In this document: positions 1-13,223 of the stretch, piece after piece
Numbering within the stretch: the stretch's first letter is position 1
Layout: each line of letters begins with the position of its first letter
Source: Anarhynchus alexandrinus
Lineage: Eukaryota > Chordata > Aves > Charadriiformes > Charadriidae
Length of the DNA: 64,000 nucleotides
NCBI GenBank assembly: GCA_008711295.1
Contig: VUYV01000003.1
Span: 9,803,810 to 9,867,809, forward strand
Direction: 5' to 3'
Program-made: the position numbers and the translations under genes
The notes under the pieces: model-generated
Databases searched by the model: none
What the model saw: the letters and a program-made list of their open reading frames with translations, nothing else
Told to the model about the DNA's origin: nothing

Positions 1-249
1 TCAAACTGGAAGAGGGCAGGTTTAGATTGAACATTAGGAAGAAGTTTTTCACTTTGAGGGTGGTGAGGCACTGGAACAGGTTGCCCAGAGAGGTTGTTGA
101 GTCCCCATCCCTGGAGGTATTCAAGGCCAGGCTGGACGTGGCCTTGGGCAACCTGGTCTAGTGGGAGGTGTCCCTGCCTATGGCAGGGGGGTTGGAACTC
201 GATGATCTTCAAGGTCCTTTCCAACCTAAACCATTCTATGATTCTATGA
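1..249 (+). mobile_element. CR1 LINE, 3' end fragment
   Basis: This is the 3' terminal part of a CR1 non-LTR retrotransposon in the + direction, running off the left edge of the window. The tail of the reverse-transcriptase ORF2 is readable as the degenerate 'ggcactggaacaggttgccc' and 'ccctggaggtattcaaggcc' blocks, which are hallmarks of avian CR1. The 3' untranslated segment follows and ends in the octamer-type terminus ATTCTATGATTCTATGA at about 233-249. CR1 copies are typically 5'-truncated and end in such a short repeat rather than a poly-A tail. The reading frame is interrupted, so this is a dead copy. The repeat class is near certain, the subfamily is not assigned, and the 5' end is unseen. 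Confidence 0.95.
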
Positions 250-3200
250 AAAAGCCAACTTCATTATTGCCAGGGTTTCTGCTGTGTCAGTTTGACCCGG
301 AAGCTACATTTGGAACCAATACAGTGTGCATTTCAATATCTGCTTTGATCTATTTTCATGGTCTTCACTGTGGGGATCTTCTCTTAAATGCCTGTCAGGT
401 CATAGTCCTGAGTCAGCATTTAAGCAATTAAGAAATTGCAGAGCTGTCTGGCAAAAGTTACTTGGAAATAATTAACTTCTTAACTGGAGGTATTGAGTCA
501 GATTAATATCCCAAAGAATTTCTGGATGCATCCTGCACGATCCTTACGTACTGTGCTCTTTAGTTAGCAAATGTTCTTGCAGACCCTGCCCACAAAGCCA
601 GGAGTTCTGCAAGCAACTGTTGTTTCAGCAAAAGGAAGGATAGGAAGTGGAAACTAATTCTGGGCCAATTTTTATTTGGACTGGATATCCAGCCACCTCA
701 AAAATGAAGCCAAATACAATGCAGAAGGGCATTCTTTTACCCAACGAAAATACAACCATCCATCCATCCACACCTACGCGCGGCTGAAGCTAGATAGGCC
801 CCTCCAGTCTCACCAATGTTCTAATTAAAAAAAAAAAAAAAAAAAAGCAGGGCTTAAATTCCATTTAGCTTTGTAGAACTGGAGGCCAAAAGGGACTAGA
901 TCATATGGTGTAACCTGTAAGTCACAGGCCATTAAATTTTACTTAGTTGCCCTGTTGAGCTCAATAACTTTTATTTGACTAAAGCACAGTTTGTGTTTTG
1001 GCTTCCAGTAAGGCAAGTGATCTTTATTTGAATGATAAAGCGGCAGAAAACTATTATTTTTGTTTACGTGATTGAATGCATATGTTGGTACATATATGTT
1101 CTTTTTTAGCATCTGAGAACGAGGTTTTAGCTCAGAGGTTATGATCCTGCAAGCGAGCAAGAATGTAACCTGTCGCCCAGCTGACAGTCCTCACGACATG
1201 ATCCCTATCTTGCTGAGGAGAAGGGAAAGGGAAAGAGGAGGGAGAGGAACGCGCACAAACACACACCAGTCCTGGTCCAGCTCTGTCTCACGCACGCACA
1301 CTCCTTTCAAGGTTTCCACTTTAAAAAAAAAGAAAGCAGGTCCTGTTATTAATCCCCTAATTTGCACAAATACCTCAGATGTGTAACGTTTTCCAAACCA
1401 CAGTTTAAAGGCTCACATAATTAACACAGCAATATAAACCACTGCTATTCTAGCTGAAAAAAAAGATGTGGCTGGTGTTAAAACAAGATTCAAAATCAAC
1501 AGACTGAAAGAGCGAATCACTCATACTTACACATTGTGTAAGCTGATTTGAATGCTTTGTGTTTTATTAACACAATAAATTAATTATGTTATTTAATAAA
1601 GTAACTAAAAATAAATTACATGTGCTGATATCCAGATTAAAAGTGCAAACATCTTTTTGGCAGGCCAATCGACTGCTTTTAAAACAGATAAAAAAACAAA
1701 GACTCTCCTTTTAACAGAAATGGAATGCCTTATGCTTCATACTTTATACCTTAAATCTTTTTAGATCTCCAGCTATAATTTGAAGTTTTACCAATACCCC
1801 ACCTGGGATTCATTTTACGTTATTTTTAGAAAACACTCTGAACCCTGCAGAACTTCCATGCAGAGATGTGAATCAGTACAGCTGAACAGCCACTGGAGAG
1901 CAGTCTTCAAGCTACAGTTAAGCATACTGATCATACTTCAGCTATATACCAACAAGATTTTAACTCGTGCTGTACTTCAGTTGCCCATATTTATGTATCT
2001 TCTGCTGGTCTGGCCAGCTATTGTTTTCTAGTTTCCTCCCCTACAGCTTGGATAGACTAAAATAGCCTGCAGAACTTCTGGAGGAAATATTTTAGAGCTC
2101 TATCCAGTAAAAGCTTGATACGAAGCCATTTAGCTTAATGAATGTCTTTCCATTGACTGGAGTAGTTTGCTTCCAACCTCGTGGTTCACAGGCTCGCTGT
2201 TTAAATGACTACGCTGAAGTTTGGGTTGATGAAATGAGGTGACTATGTTATTTATTCCTTTTTATTCAGCCTGCCAAGCGGTATTTTGGTTACTGCAGTT
2301 TTCGTTGATCGCTTCTCTGATGAACTTGAGAGAGAATCTAATTCAAAGCTCATGGAGCTCAGGAAGTGATAAATCTGAACCGTTGTGTTTGCTATGTCAG
2401 GTGTGCTGCGGAGTCCGGGCCTGCAATTCTTCCCTAAGCGTGTACAGCCACCAGAACCTAAAGAGCAACCCTGACTGTGCCAGCTGTGTTGAGGACTGAG
2501 ACACTTGGAGAATGAATCTAAAGGAAGATACCTTGCTCTCTTATAATGAAAAAGGTCATACACGTAACCTCGTTATTTATAGCCAATAATTTAATTCTTA
2601 ATTTTTAAGTGAGGTCTCCGTTTCCCCGGGTGGAGTTTGCACCTGCCAGAAATTTGCCAAAAGAAAAACATGGTAAAAATGTGGGTGTAAAATTTGGTTT
2701 GGAAAAATGGAGAGCCCCCTCAAAAAAAATCTAAATGCCCTTTTCTGTAGAGATCCTGTGCATTGCCGTCCATCTCATCCTAGTCAATGGGAAGTTTGGT
2801 TGAATATCAGGATAAGGCCTTTACTAGAAGAATAATGCAGGCTAACAGTAAAAGTCCAACAGCTTAGAAATATAATAATAATTTGGTTTAAAGTTCCAGG
2901 AGTCTCCTACGGGCTTTGTCAGACTTCTGTGGTTTCTGTTTAAAATTACAGCAGATTTTTTCCAGTGGAGCGTAGCAGCCGAATGTGCTAGCCCCGTGTG
3001 CAGAGTGGGAGGTTTCTCACATTTCCACCTTGCAGTCAAAAAGTTTTCTGGCTGCGAGAAGTGCTAATTTAACAAATTTCTTTCCAGTGCCGTTTTGCCA
3101 GCAGGCAACCAGAAACATCCCCAGGTATTCAAAGCAGAGGTGATGTCGGGAATGGAAAAAAGTAAACTTTATCCCAAGTAGCTTGAGGCCACTCCAGAGA

Positions 3201-5439
3201 CTCTGTTCTGGGAGCCCCTGCCCAATCCTGCAGAAAGCCAGTATCTGACCTGGTACAGGTTTGCATTTAAATGAATGTTGGTTCAGTTACCATCAAGGAG
3301 AATAAAGCATGTGTATCATTTTGGGTGAGGTCCCTGCCCGTGTGACACAGAAAACCCACCTTGGTTAATCAGCATATCTGCTTCCTTTTCCTTCTTTCTG
3401 TCCCTCAGTTCTTGTTCTCTCAATGGCCAAAACAGTGCTCATCCCGAAGTGGTGACAGGAACTTTCTATAAGTCTGATGAAATATCTTTCCCTGTTTGAC
3501 TCAGTGAGTTTAATATCCTGGTGTGAAAGGCAGATCATGATTACAAAAGCATGCCCTTCTACCCAAGCCATAGGGATTTCTGTACAACTGCTGTTTGCCT
3601 GGCCAGAAGAGACAGCTCTTCAGAAACATCCTTGAAGGAAAGGAAAACAGGCTGGACGATGAGCAGGGTGGGATTCAGAGAGATTAACCACCAGAATTAA
3701 GCAGATGCTCCTGCTAACCATCTGGCTCAGCCACCCCAATGGCTAATTTGATCCAGAAAGCAGAGACACTACCTCATAGTCTATAACCCGTGAGTCAGTG
3801 AAAGCATCTGACAAAGATGATGGAGTAATTATAGTCTCCAAAACTGTCAGACTTGTTGGTAAGGTCAGTGGTGGGACAGACTTAGCTGATGCTGTCACTT
3901 CCTCGCACACACAGGCCAACTGTGTCACCAAGGCTATAGTCAAACACTTCAGCATGATGGCTCAAGAGCTGCCAAACAAATCTTTCCTCACAGTTAACCA
4001 AGAAAAATTTTTCGTTTCAATAGTCATGTAGAGACAGTAAAACACAAATAAAAATACTGAACATTCCGGGCCAGATTCTCTGGTGGTCCTTTGCTGCTGG
4101 GGAGTCTAATAGGGGCAGAGGGCTGCAGCAAGGAAAAGTGGCAACAACCTCAGTTATGCTCAGGGAGGTTATCGGTGTAGCACTGAAGGCTACAATACAG
4201 AAAATGTGTCGGAAAGAGGGTTTGTGGTTAGCAGATCTGGTCTCTGGAGCCTACGGAAGCCAGAAATGAGGGTATCAGAAATGTCACTGCTAATCTGCCC
4301 TTTAAAACAAACTGAAAAACCCCAACATACCCTCATTTCTTATGGCAATAGCCTTGAGAGTATGAGTTGGTAAAAAACCAGTCACTGAGGTTGAAAATAT
4401 GTATTTGGGATTTTTTTTCCTGAGGCTGTGGCTTATCAGCAGCCTTTCTTACATCAGCGCATGGCTGTCCTTTAAAATGCAGTATGTTTGTCATTCTGGG
4501 GAGTGCTGGGGAATTTGCTCTTTTGGCACTGTGGCAAATGAACAACAGATGCTTTTATCTGGAGTGTAAAGGCACTGCCCTTCCCAGTGGTTTGGCAGCT
4601 GGTACTTGAGGCTAGCTTGGATCTGGTGCCGTTGCCAGACCTTGGATCACTGCTGGGGAAAGAGACGGGTAAGAAAAAGCTGTAAGAAGTGGAGGCCTGG
4701 TCGCCGTCGCTTAGGAGCTCTGTTCAAGCTAAGGCACTCACCCTTGGTCCCTCTGCCTGGCCATGTGTCTCATTGATCTGGATACTGACTGTGACTTGCA
4801 GACTGGACATCCTGGCTTGATCTTGGCTCCGCCTCACCGCTACAGACTTAGCTGGTGAATTAGACTTGGCAAACCCTGATTACTGTCACAGGACCTGCTC
4901 TGCTCTTTGATTTTGGGTGCTGTAGTCAGTGTCACCGTTTGTCAGTGAGGCTGCTGCCCGGCCAGCCTGGATGTCACCCTCCGCTCCCAGCCTCACCCCT
5001 GCTGCTCCCTGGAACTGGGGTTGTCACAAATATTTGTTCAGCTGTCAACTTTATTGCTGAAAAAACAGTGTGGTGTCAAGCAATAGGGAAGTGGCAAAAT
5101 GGGTGAGGCAAGAGTAATCTATGGAATTCAGTCTTCTACTCTCTGATCGCAGTTCTGCTACCTATATGTAACGCTGTCCTCCCAAAATAAAGAGTCCTCT
5201 AACAGCAGAATAAAACTTTGGCCGCAGTAGGATCAGCTAGTGCCATTTATAGGAGCTTGCCTGGCACTTGAAGACTTGCAGAAAGTAAGTGGGACTCTTT
5301 GGTATTGACTCTGGGGAGGTCAAGGTCCCATTTCTGTCAAAATATTGTAAGGCTGGAGGCAACCTTGAAGCATCAGGTTGAATGCCACTCATCCGGGGCA
5401 AGGTCAACTGGAGCAGGTCATTCCTGATGAACATTCATC
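250..5439. other. Upstream intergenic DNA, no gene recognised
   Basis: No coding exon, RNA gene or intact mobile element is recognised here. Open frames are short (about 100 codons or fewer) and show no familiar domain. Minor content: a CCAT tetranucleotide run at 756-770, a 20-base A tract at 827-846, and a purine-rich stretch around 1213-1250. An AT-rich, TAAT-motif-rich stretch at about 1380-1680 reads like regulatory rather than decayed repeat DNA. The segment lies 5' of GMDS. In human the corresponding side carries a divergent non-coding transcript, but no exon of one can be shown here. Confidence 0.6.
756..846. repeat. Short (CCAT)n and 20-bp poly-A tract
   Basis: A CCAT repeat of just under four units occupies 756-770. 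An uninterrupted A tract covers 827-846. The A tract is preceded by ordinary sequence and shows no obvious SINE body or target duplication, so it is better called a simple repeat than a retroposon tail. Confidence 0.8.
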
Positions 5440-6240
5440 TAGTCTGTTATCAGAGAACTAAATTATGGAGCTGCCACAACCTGCCTATGCAAATCTGTTC
5501 CAGTGCTGTAGATCCATAACATCAAAATCATATTTTCCCATGTTTAAATCTACTGTATCTTGATCTCTCCATAAGGAGCACAGAGAATAGATTTCTCCCT
5601 AACTCTTCGTAGCAGTCTGTATTTGAAGACTGTCCTGGTCCTTCCTTCCTCAACAACATCATCCTCTTTTATGTTAAAAGACCCCATTTTTTTCCCATCT
5701 TTGCTTCCATGTCATGTTTTCTAGAATTCTGATAATTTTCATGGCTCTCCTCCACCCTCTCAACATCCAGCATCAAACACAATTCCCCAGTTGAGACCCT
5801 AACACTAAATAATGCATCAGGATTACTTCAAGCCTTTACAGACTATACACCTGTATCTATACTGTGTTTGCCCATTTCAGCAACAATATGCTATTGTTGA
5901 TTCCATTATAAGCTTAATACTTCTTTCTACATCAGTGTTCCTTATCCTGTGTTTTTGAAACTGATGAGTGCCCCACAAATGCAGTATTTTGCATTTGTCC
6001 CTGTTGCATTAATCTGATTTTTCCCACAGACCATTTCTTTATTTTATCAAGACCATCTATGGAGATAATTTTGATTTCTAATCTAACTTATTTGCATTCC
6101 CCCTCAGCTTCACAGAAATCTCTCTATTCCATCTTCTAAACCATTAAAGAAAACACCACCTTGTATAGGCCCATTCCTTTGCTATTGGTCTTAATTGTTA
6201 TCCCTTTTTTTTAGCAAAAAGCATTAAATAACTTGTCTTT
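5440..6240 (-). mobile_element. Ancient CR1-class LINE relic, reverse-transcriptase part
   Basis: This is a heavily decayed CR1-class LINE lying on the minus strand. Read on the minus strand, about 5705-5755 gives residues close to RRAMKIIRILENMTW, matching the conserved CR1 ORF2 block that follows the reverse transcriptase (QRRA...GLENMTYEERL). About 5981-6060 gives LDKIKKWS followed by shifted residues, matching the block LDKLEKWSE...KDKCKVL just after the catalytic YVDD region. The two blocks are in the right order and at about the right spacing, but joined by frameshifts and stops. The element is much older than the other CR1 copies in this window. The outer limits are approximate, and homology may continue towards 6480 or beyond. 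Confidence 0.75.
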
Positions 6241-8759
6241 CAATGTCATCTGTTAATAGACTTACTCTTCCATTGACTAGTTCACTAACCCCGTTTTTCC
6301 TGTTATTAATGCACCGATAGAATGACTTCACAAGCAACGGTCGCTAGGACTAACATCTCATTGGCCTTTCTGATGTTGTTCCTGTGTGCTGTTGAAAATA
6401 CATCTTTAGTACTCTGATATAGTTTCTACTTCCTGTATAATTTCCTCCTATGTTTGGGATCAAAGTGACCTGACCAAGCTGATCTCTTAGTCTGCTTCCT
6501 GACCATCTTCTGCACCTGGAAAGTTTGCAGTTGCACCTTTAATACCATTTCTTTCGTGTTACGTAATTTCTTTTTAAATTCCCTTATTTCCTTGGATCAG
6601 CCTACCAGGAAATCTTACCTAACGACTCTCTGGATAACTGAAATCTGTCCTCCTGAAATCCCGTTTGCTTTTACTGTCGTGTTGCCTCTTTCCAGTCCCA
6701 AGGAAATGTGCATTCTGTCGTTTCCCCATCACTGGCACCCAGGTTCCTCTTTGACCAGCTCCACTACGTTCCTCTGCTTGTTGGTTCGAAGCCAGCACTT
6801 TTTGTGACAAAGCAAAAGAAGGGCTGCGGGGGTCTGACTCTGTCAGCACGTAGCAAACAGTTAATGCACTGTAGTAGGGGTAATAAAGAAGAAATTTTAT
6901 GTATCGTTCTTTTGGGTTTGGTCACAACTAATCACAGAACAATTTATTCCAGGCACACAAGACTGTGAGACAGCTTTAACTACTTGAAATATGCATGTTA
7001 AAAATAACAGCATTAATTCTTACCACTTAGCCACAAATAAAATGCAGAGGAATATATAAAGAGTGTGAATAGCATATATCTAGCCAAATACACGTGTTGT
7101 GACAAAAACCATAGTTCCAACAATATTAACAGTCCCCTCTGGTCCATATCTTGGGTCTCTCCTATGTTCTGCTACGGATTCGTTCTATGACTGGAGGGAC
7201 AACTTGGAAAAGCAACCACTGATATTTTGACCCATCTACTGAGAGAATAATCCAGACTAGGAGACAGTGAAGTGATTTTTTTATTTCCCTGCTAAAAATT
7301 TTTTAACTTACTTCTTTCTCTGCTCTCTGTTCTAGCCCTGAGTTCAGTGACAAGGAACAGATGCTCACTTACCGTCCCGTTTCAGTTAATTCTTTGAATA
7401 GGTAACGCTTGCTACATGCGAACTCTCTTAACAGACACCACACCACCCTGTGACTGCATTGTTCTTTTCCCAAGGTGGTCTTTTTTATAGCGTGAGAAAT
7501 ACAGGGTTGTTGTTTTCTTTTCTGATTAGAAGTCTTTTGGACAAGATTTATGTAAGGATTTGGGTATATATATTAAACTATATTTGTGTAAAGCTAGAAG
7601 AAAGAAGAGAACTGCTGTACTATATTCTGATGGCTTTCCAGAGAAGCAATCTTTAATGCCCTCATTTGTGTTAGTGAGTAGACTAAATAGCTTCAATAGG
7701 GGTACAAAATCTGCTTTGTTCCAACTTACTCCCCATAAAGAAAATGTCAGTAATAAAAAGATGAATCTTGGCACACGTGTCAGGGCCACAGATGGAGATA
7801 CACAAGCGTGACTGTGTACACGTAACGTGAGTAGTGGCATTTGTGAAAAACCTGGCCTTCCAGTAGTTACTCTTCTCTTTCTTTTGATAGACTTTCAAGG
7901 CTTATCATGTAACTATTAGTTCATTCTCTGATACTCTCTTCAGGGAAAAAGAAACCAAGTCCAACAAGTAAGATTTTAACCAGCCACATTTTTATACTGA
8001 GGTTTCTCAATCCAGTAAGGCCTAGTGATTTCTTGGTGTTGTTTTTCAAACATATTAATTAAATTTTGACAGCATTCGTACTGTAAGGTAAGTTTTTGTA
8101 TCATGGCTATCCTGCTGAGAGCACTGCATGTTACGATCCCCATAGGGAGTAGGATGTTTGGGATTCAGCTTCCCTCTTTGGGACCTTCTCTAAAATATGC
8201 AAAGATGCTTGTCAGCTCTAGTAAAATTATACTTTTGTAGTTTTCTAAACTTCAGTTGCTAGACTTCTTCTCAAAGAGCAGCCAACACCTCCCTTAAAAG
8301 TCTTGTGACTCCTTGTACATACTGAAATAATCATGTTGGATAAAAACGTTTCTAATCAGTCATGCACAGAGAATTTTCCTCCTTCCAGTTAGGAACCTGT
8401 TTCTTCTCTCAGGTGTTTTAACTCCATTGGCTTCCGTCCAGTTAGCACCAGCTTACAAAACTGCAAGGGACAATTGCATATGTGAAGACATCGCTGGGCC
8501 TGATGCTTTTTGTACTCATGGCTCATTTACCCCCTTCTGGGAATGAAAAGGGACATTTATTTGGTGTTTCTTACAGAAACAATGCCCGTAATTAGGTACC
8601 TCCAGTGCTGGCTGAGATACAAAGGAGCAATTGTTAATTATTTCCGTGCGCTTGAGGAATACGTTGCACCGAGGGCTGGCTTGCTTGCAGACCACAAGCA
8701 GCGAGGTACTAGACTGTCACTGCCACGCTCTTTTTTTAACAAAACAGTATTTCTTCTTG

Positions 8760-9700
8760 AGTCAGGGCTTGGCTTGGATCCCTGGCTGCTCTGCCCAAGC
8801 CCCGAGGGTACCCACAGCCCTGGCTGTCCCTGCTTGCGGCCGGGCTCCCCCCACCCTGCCCATGGCCCAGGATGCCATGTCCGCCCCTGGGGCCATCAGC
8901 CCCTGCCCCAGTGATGCTGCAGAAGGGTCAGTCTCCAGCTCCTCACAGTCCTGCCCGTGTGCCTGAGGCTACCAAACGTAGCCCACCACTGCTGCAAGGC
9001 TCCTCTTGACCACACAAAAAAATGTAATCAAGGCTGAGAGGAGGAGGCCTGCCCCAGCCTTCCCTTGTGAAATGTTGAACACAGGCAGGCTCCTTCCCTT
9101 CTGCTGGGCTGGAGAGCAGCCTTTTCAGTGGTCCAGAAGTCCAAAGCCCACATAAAGCTCAGCCAACACCCCCAGTTCTTCACGCCCGTGCTGTTGCTGC
9201 ACCAAGTACAGGAGGGATTGAGGTTCCTGTGCCTGGTCACGGCGCTGTTCCAGCCTTGAGTAAAACTTCCAGGCGCAAACTTTTAGGATGGAAACAAATG
9301 GTGGCACAAAGCTCAGCCTGGATCCTGCTCTTCCGTCAGTTTTGCGGCAGGGCAGCATCGTTTCTTGGTAGTGTTGGGAGATATGTGTGAGAGAGGAATG
9401 TGGCACTGCCTTTGCCTTTGAAACACCATGCTGCGCCGAGTGCTGTAGAAATCACATCGTGATAGCACCAACAGGAACTGGGTCTCGGCCTTTCAAAGGA
9501 TGCACCTTTGCCAAGAAGTCAGCAAATCTGGCCAATCTCACCCACCCCTTCAAAAGCAAGCAGGCAAGCGTTGGCGAAGAGGAAAAGGAGGCTGCAAGCA
9601 CTTTGTGGGCTGGGCACAGGCCACAAGTGCTGAACACAAAGAGCTCCAGCTGAGAGCCAGTCCTGCCAGGAATTTTTTCCACCCCCTTTGTAATGCTGAG
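8760..9700. other. GC-richer block in upstream DNA
   Basis: This stretch is visibly richer in G and C than its surroundings and contains overlapping short open frames on both strands, including minus-strand frames at 9125-9406 and 9452-9847. No protein family is recognised and no exon with convincing splice sites stands out. It could be part of an exon of a divergent transcript, an old insertion, or simply a local composition shift. It is recorded because it is the most compositionally distinct part of the upstream region outside the CpG island. Confidence 0.35.
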
Positions 9701-10016
9701 TCGCAGCACTGATGTCTCAACTTCTCCCGACTGTGTTGGCCACTGAGAAGGTCCTATTGGAAAGAAATATGACAGCCTGTGGGGAAAGGTCTGAAATGCA
9801 AGATTTGTCAGAGGCACAAGAAGCACCTCGGAAGCAAGGGATGCCAAAGTGCTGCTTATCTCCAGGCCTGGCCTTGAGGCTCACTCTCCAGAACCATCCC
9901 CCAAATCCTCCTGGGTTTGCTCCATCTGCCCATTGCCACAACAGGGTATTAAGGCTGTGGGTCACTCCATGTGCCCTCAAATATTCAAACAACAATTAGA
10001 AAAGCAATTATGAGAC

Positions 10017-10205
10017 TTCCCCGCCATTCATCCCCTTGTCTCTGCTCTCTCTTCACTTTTCTTTATTTCCTCATGACATCTGGTGCTCTTCCCTCTGTGA
10101 CTCCTTACTCTCACTCCAACATCTGCACCCTCTTCCATATCATGATGGATCTCCCCTGGACTCCTCCTTCCCTCCTCTTACACATCCACTATCATTTTCT
10201 GCAAT
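10017..10205 (+). repeat. Pyrimidine-rich stretch
   Basis: The + strand is strongly biased to C and T (runs such as CTCTGCTCTCTCTTCACTTT) for almost 200 bases. A second stretch of the same kind lies at about 11035-11280. No regular repeat unit is visible. Such tracts are common low-complexity sequence. Confidence 0.6.
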
Positions 10206-13200
10206 TACTTTAAAACAGCAAAGTAGAAAAAGAAACTCTTTCTGTAGTACCTTCTGGGCCTGCCACTGTCCCCTCGCTTGCCTGCCTGTATAAACTAAAA
10301 GCTCCTCAGGAAGGATAGTCCACTCGGATGCACTGTCCACCCTCCACTGGCTCCTTTTCTGCAGCCTCCAAACCAGCCCTGGTGGGGTTTTGAACAATCC
10401 CTAGATGCCACCATGGACTTCACAGCCAGGATCCAAAGTATTTGGTAGCTGAAGGCAAGCAAAGTGCAATGTATTCTGGCCAGGGTTCTTCTTCGATTGC
10501 TGGACACTGCTTTGATGGAGTTCATGGCAGCACGATGGAGAAGTTGCTTAAACTATTGGATCATTCAGAAGAGCCTCAGAACAAGACAAATAACCAGTTT
10601 TCCCCTTTGTTGCACTGAGTGATGCTCCACTTGGTCCAATGACAACTTCTAACTCCTGGACAGAACAGGATACAGTGGTATCACATCAACCTTTACTGCA
10701 GTTCTAGTATGGGTGACACTATTAATGAAATAATACTAGGGATACCTGTGTCCCACAGACAATAACACCAGTGTTCTAAATCAGTAATTTCTACTTCTGA
10801 AGTTAAAGTAAGGTTACTTCTTTCCTGCAAGCACTTACAATGGATTCACATGAGATTCTTAAACCTCACATTGCTACTTTTCCAAATCCCAATCAGCAAT
10901 GCAGCCACATCTCCATGCAAACATTGAGATCATCAGGATTACAATGTACGTGGTATTCAAGTGTAACAAAATTCCAGTGTGTGGATTTCTCCCTCCTTGT
11001 CCTTTTCCCTCAACATTTAAGATGGTATTTTTTTTGTAATCTAATACACTTCAGTCTTTTCATCCTCTTATTCCTTTCTTCCTTATTCTAAGCAACATTT
11101 ATTTTCTCTTTAATTTTCCCTCTCTACTTCCTCCTTCCTCATATTCCATTATTTCCTACTTTAACCAGTTTGACTTCAATCAGCTGTGCTCTCCACCCTT
11201 CTTTCCCTGTGATACACGTTTTTATCCCCCACCACCAAGCAAATTTCTTCACATCTGTCCTATCTCTTTCTCCCCGGCTCTTGGAGTGGCAGCTTTAAAG
11301 TTAACGCCACACATGCTATTCTTTTTGTCTACTCAGAGCTCGTCAGTCTGTTTACTCTCTGGGCATAAAACTTGTACCGGACACCCATGCTCACACAAGC
11401 GTCTTCTCTTACAGGGATTGAAGGGGGCTGGCTGGGGGTGCGGGTGGGTGTCAATCTGCTGCCTCCTCTTCACATGAGGGCCTCGCCAGTTTTAGAGGCC
11501 AGAGCCCGGTCCACACAGGCACGTGAAAAAGCGATTACGGTGTGGGCAGACGTAGCTTTAAGTCAGGTAGCACGTGCAATGGTACAGGTGCTGGAAGCAG
11601 CAAGAAGACAGGAGTGCAGGCTGGTGCTCAGAGTGAATGTTAATCTCGGGGTCCCTGGGCGCTGCTGGTCCAGTTTTCAGCTGCAGTCTGTCATAAATTG
11701 CTGTCGACACCAGAGCAACTTAGGTAAAATCTAGTACCTGTGCCACAATTGAGCCTTCAGTCTCTTCTGTAAATGTACCTTGGAAGATTTTGGTGACAGA
11801 ACGGTCTTTGTGCATTAAACCTGGAATGTGCCCCAGTGCATGCCAGGGGCAGACCTAGCAGGATTATGGTAGCTGGCTAACGGTGTCTGCAACTACCCCT
11901 GCCAGACGTATAAATGGAACAGAAATTTAAACAAGTTAAAAGCTTTTTTTTTTCTTTTTTGCTTCAGTCAGCTGGAACCTGAACTGGGCTACATCCTGTC
12001 TGGCTTCATCTGCCTGTTTCTAGTATTAGAATTGACCAAAAATACAAGTCTGAACCCTGCTAAAGCGTTCTCAGCGCAGTCTGGCTGAGATGTATCCCTT
12101 GCAAAAGTGACACAGACTGCAGAGTGTTTTGTTCCGAATCAGTGGGGAGTGCACATGCTGAGTAGGAAGAAAAGCTATTGCCCTGAACGGGGGAAGAGCC
12201 CAAGGTGCCTGTCACCTGAGAGTGCCATCATAGGACAAGTTGGGCATTCGACTGACGTACTTGATTCATGAGGCAAGTTATTGAAAGATGCGAACTGGCT
12301 TCTCCCCTCAGGTGGAGTGCTTTTGGGAATAACAGGCAAGGAAAATGCTGCATCTGAAAAACAGTTCTTGTGGGATATTGGACAACTGGGGTAGGAGAAA
12401 TTCTGTTTGAAGAAAGTGACCAGGAAAAGCCTCTTAGCTGTACAGGGAGGCCCCAGTGACGGGGGCTCTTCTTCTAGCCCAGCTTTAGGACTTGCATTGT
12501 CTGCCCTCCTCACCACTTTCTTGAGCAGAACACAGAAAGGCAGCAAGCTTTACTTTGGAGTACGTTTAATGGACTGCCAGTGAAAGCTAGAAATTGCAAG
12601 CTTATCTGGCCACATAAAGAACAATTTTTAATCCTGTAGCTCATGCCTTGCTTTATGCAGCTCTTATCTAGCAGGAGATGGAATGATCTATACAAATAAG
12701 TAAAGAAAACTTGTTCCTAAATCCCTCCAATCTCAAATCCCAAGTTTTTCAATAAAAGTAAGTTTTGTATGTTATTTCTGGTGTACGGAGTCCTGAAAGT
12801 CTCGGAATTTTATGTCTTTTTTGTGTCCCAGTGTCATTTTAAAACTGAGAGTGTGACATTTATATTATTTGTGGTGTCCCTCCTCTTTCAAATCTGAGAT
12901 TGTACACCCATAAAGCAATCAGTGGTGGAATGAAATCACTTTGCAGAAGTAGTAGCCAATGTTGCCAACTTTACAAAACCACGCGTGCTTGGGGAAAGGC
13001 TTCAGAAACAAGATGCAGAAATGGTACACCTGGGATGACATCTTGCAACTGAATAACCGTGACATCACATCTCCCTTCCATCACAGAGTAGGAGGCTGCG
13101 ATTAAAAGGATTTAAACCGAGAGTGTGGAGAGCAGCGTGCAAAAAAGCATTCAGGATTCCAGAGTACAGCTCCACTTGAAAGGCAGTACGCTCCCAGACT

Positions 13201-13208
13201 CCCGCATA

Positions 13209-13223
13209 TTTTTTTTTTTTTTT
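13209..13223. repeat. Poly-T tract (15)
   Basis: Uninterrupted run of 15 T followed by AAATATATTA. It is low-complexity sequence at the AT-rich edge before the CpG island. Confidence 0.85.

Noticed and set aside
827..846. Poly-A tract as the tail of a processed pseudogene or SINE
   Set aside because: No gene-like or SINE-like body precedes it and no target duplication was found.
5630..5810. Pyrimidine-rich run as a splice acceptor or regulatory tract
   Set aside because: It is explained by the antisense of the decayed CR1 ORF2.
8510..8914. 134-codon + strand open frame as a small gene
   Set aside because: It has no recognisable domain and no promoter or splice context, and a second frame overlaps it with equal openness.
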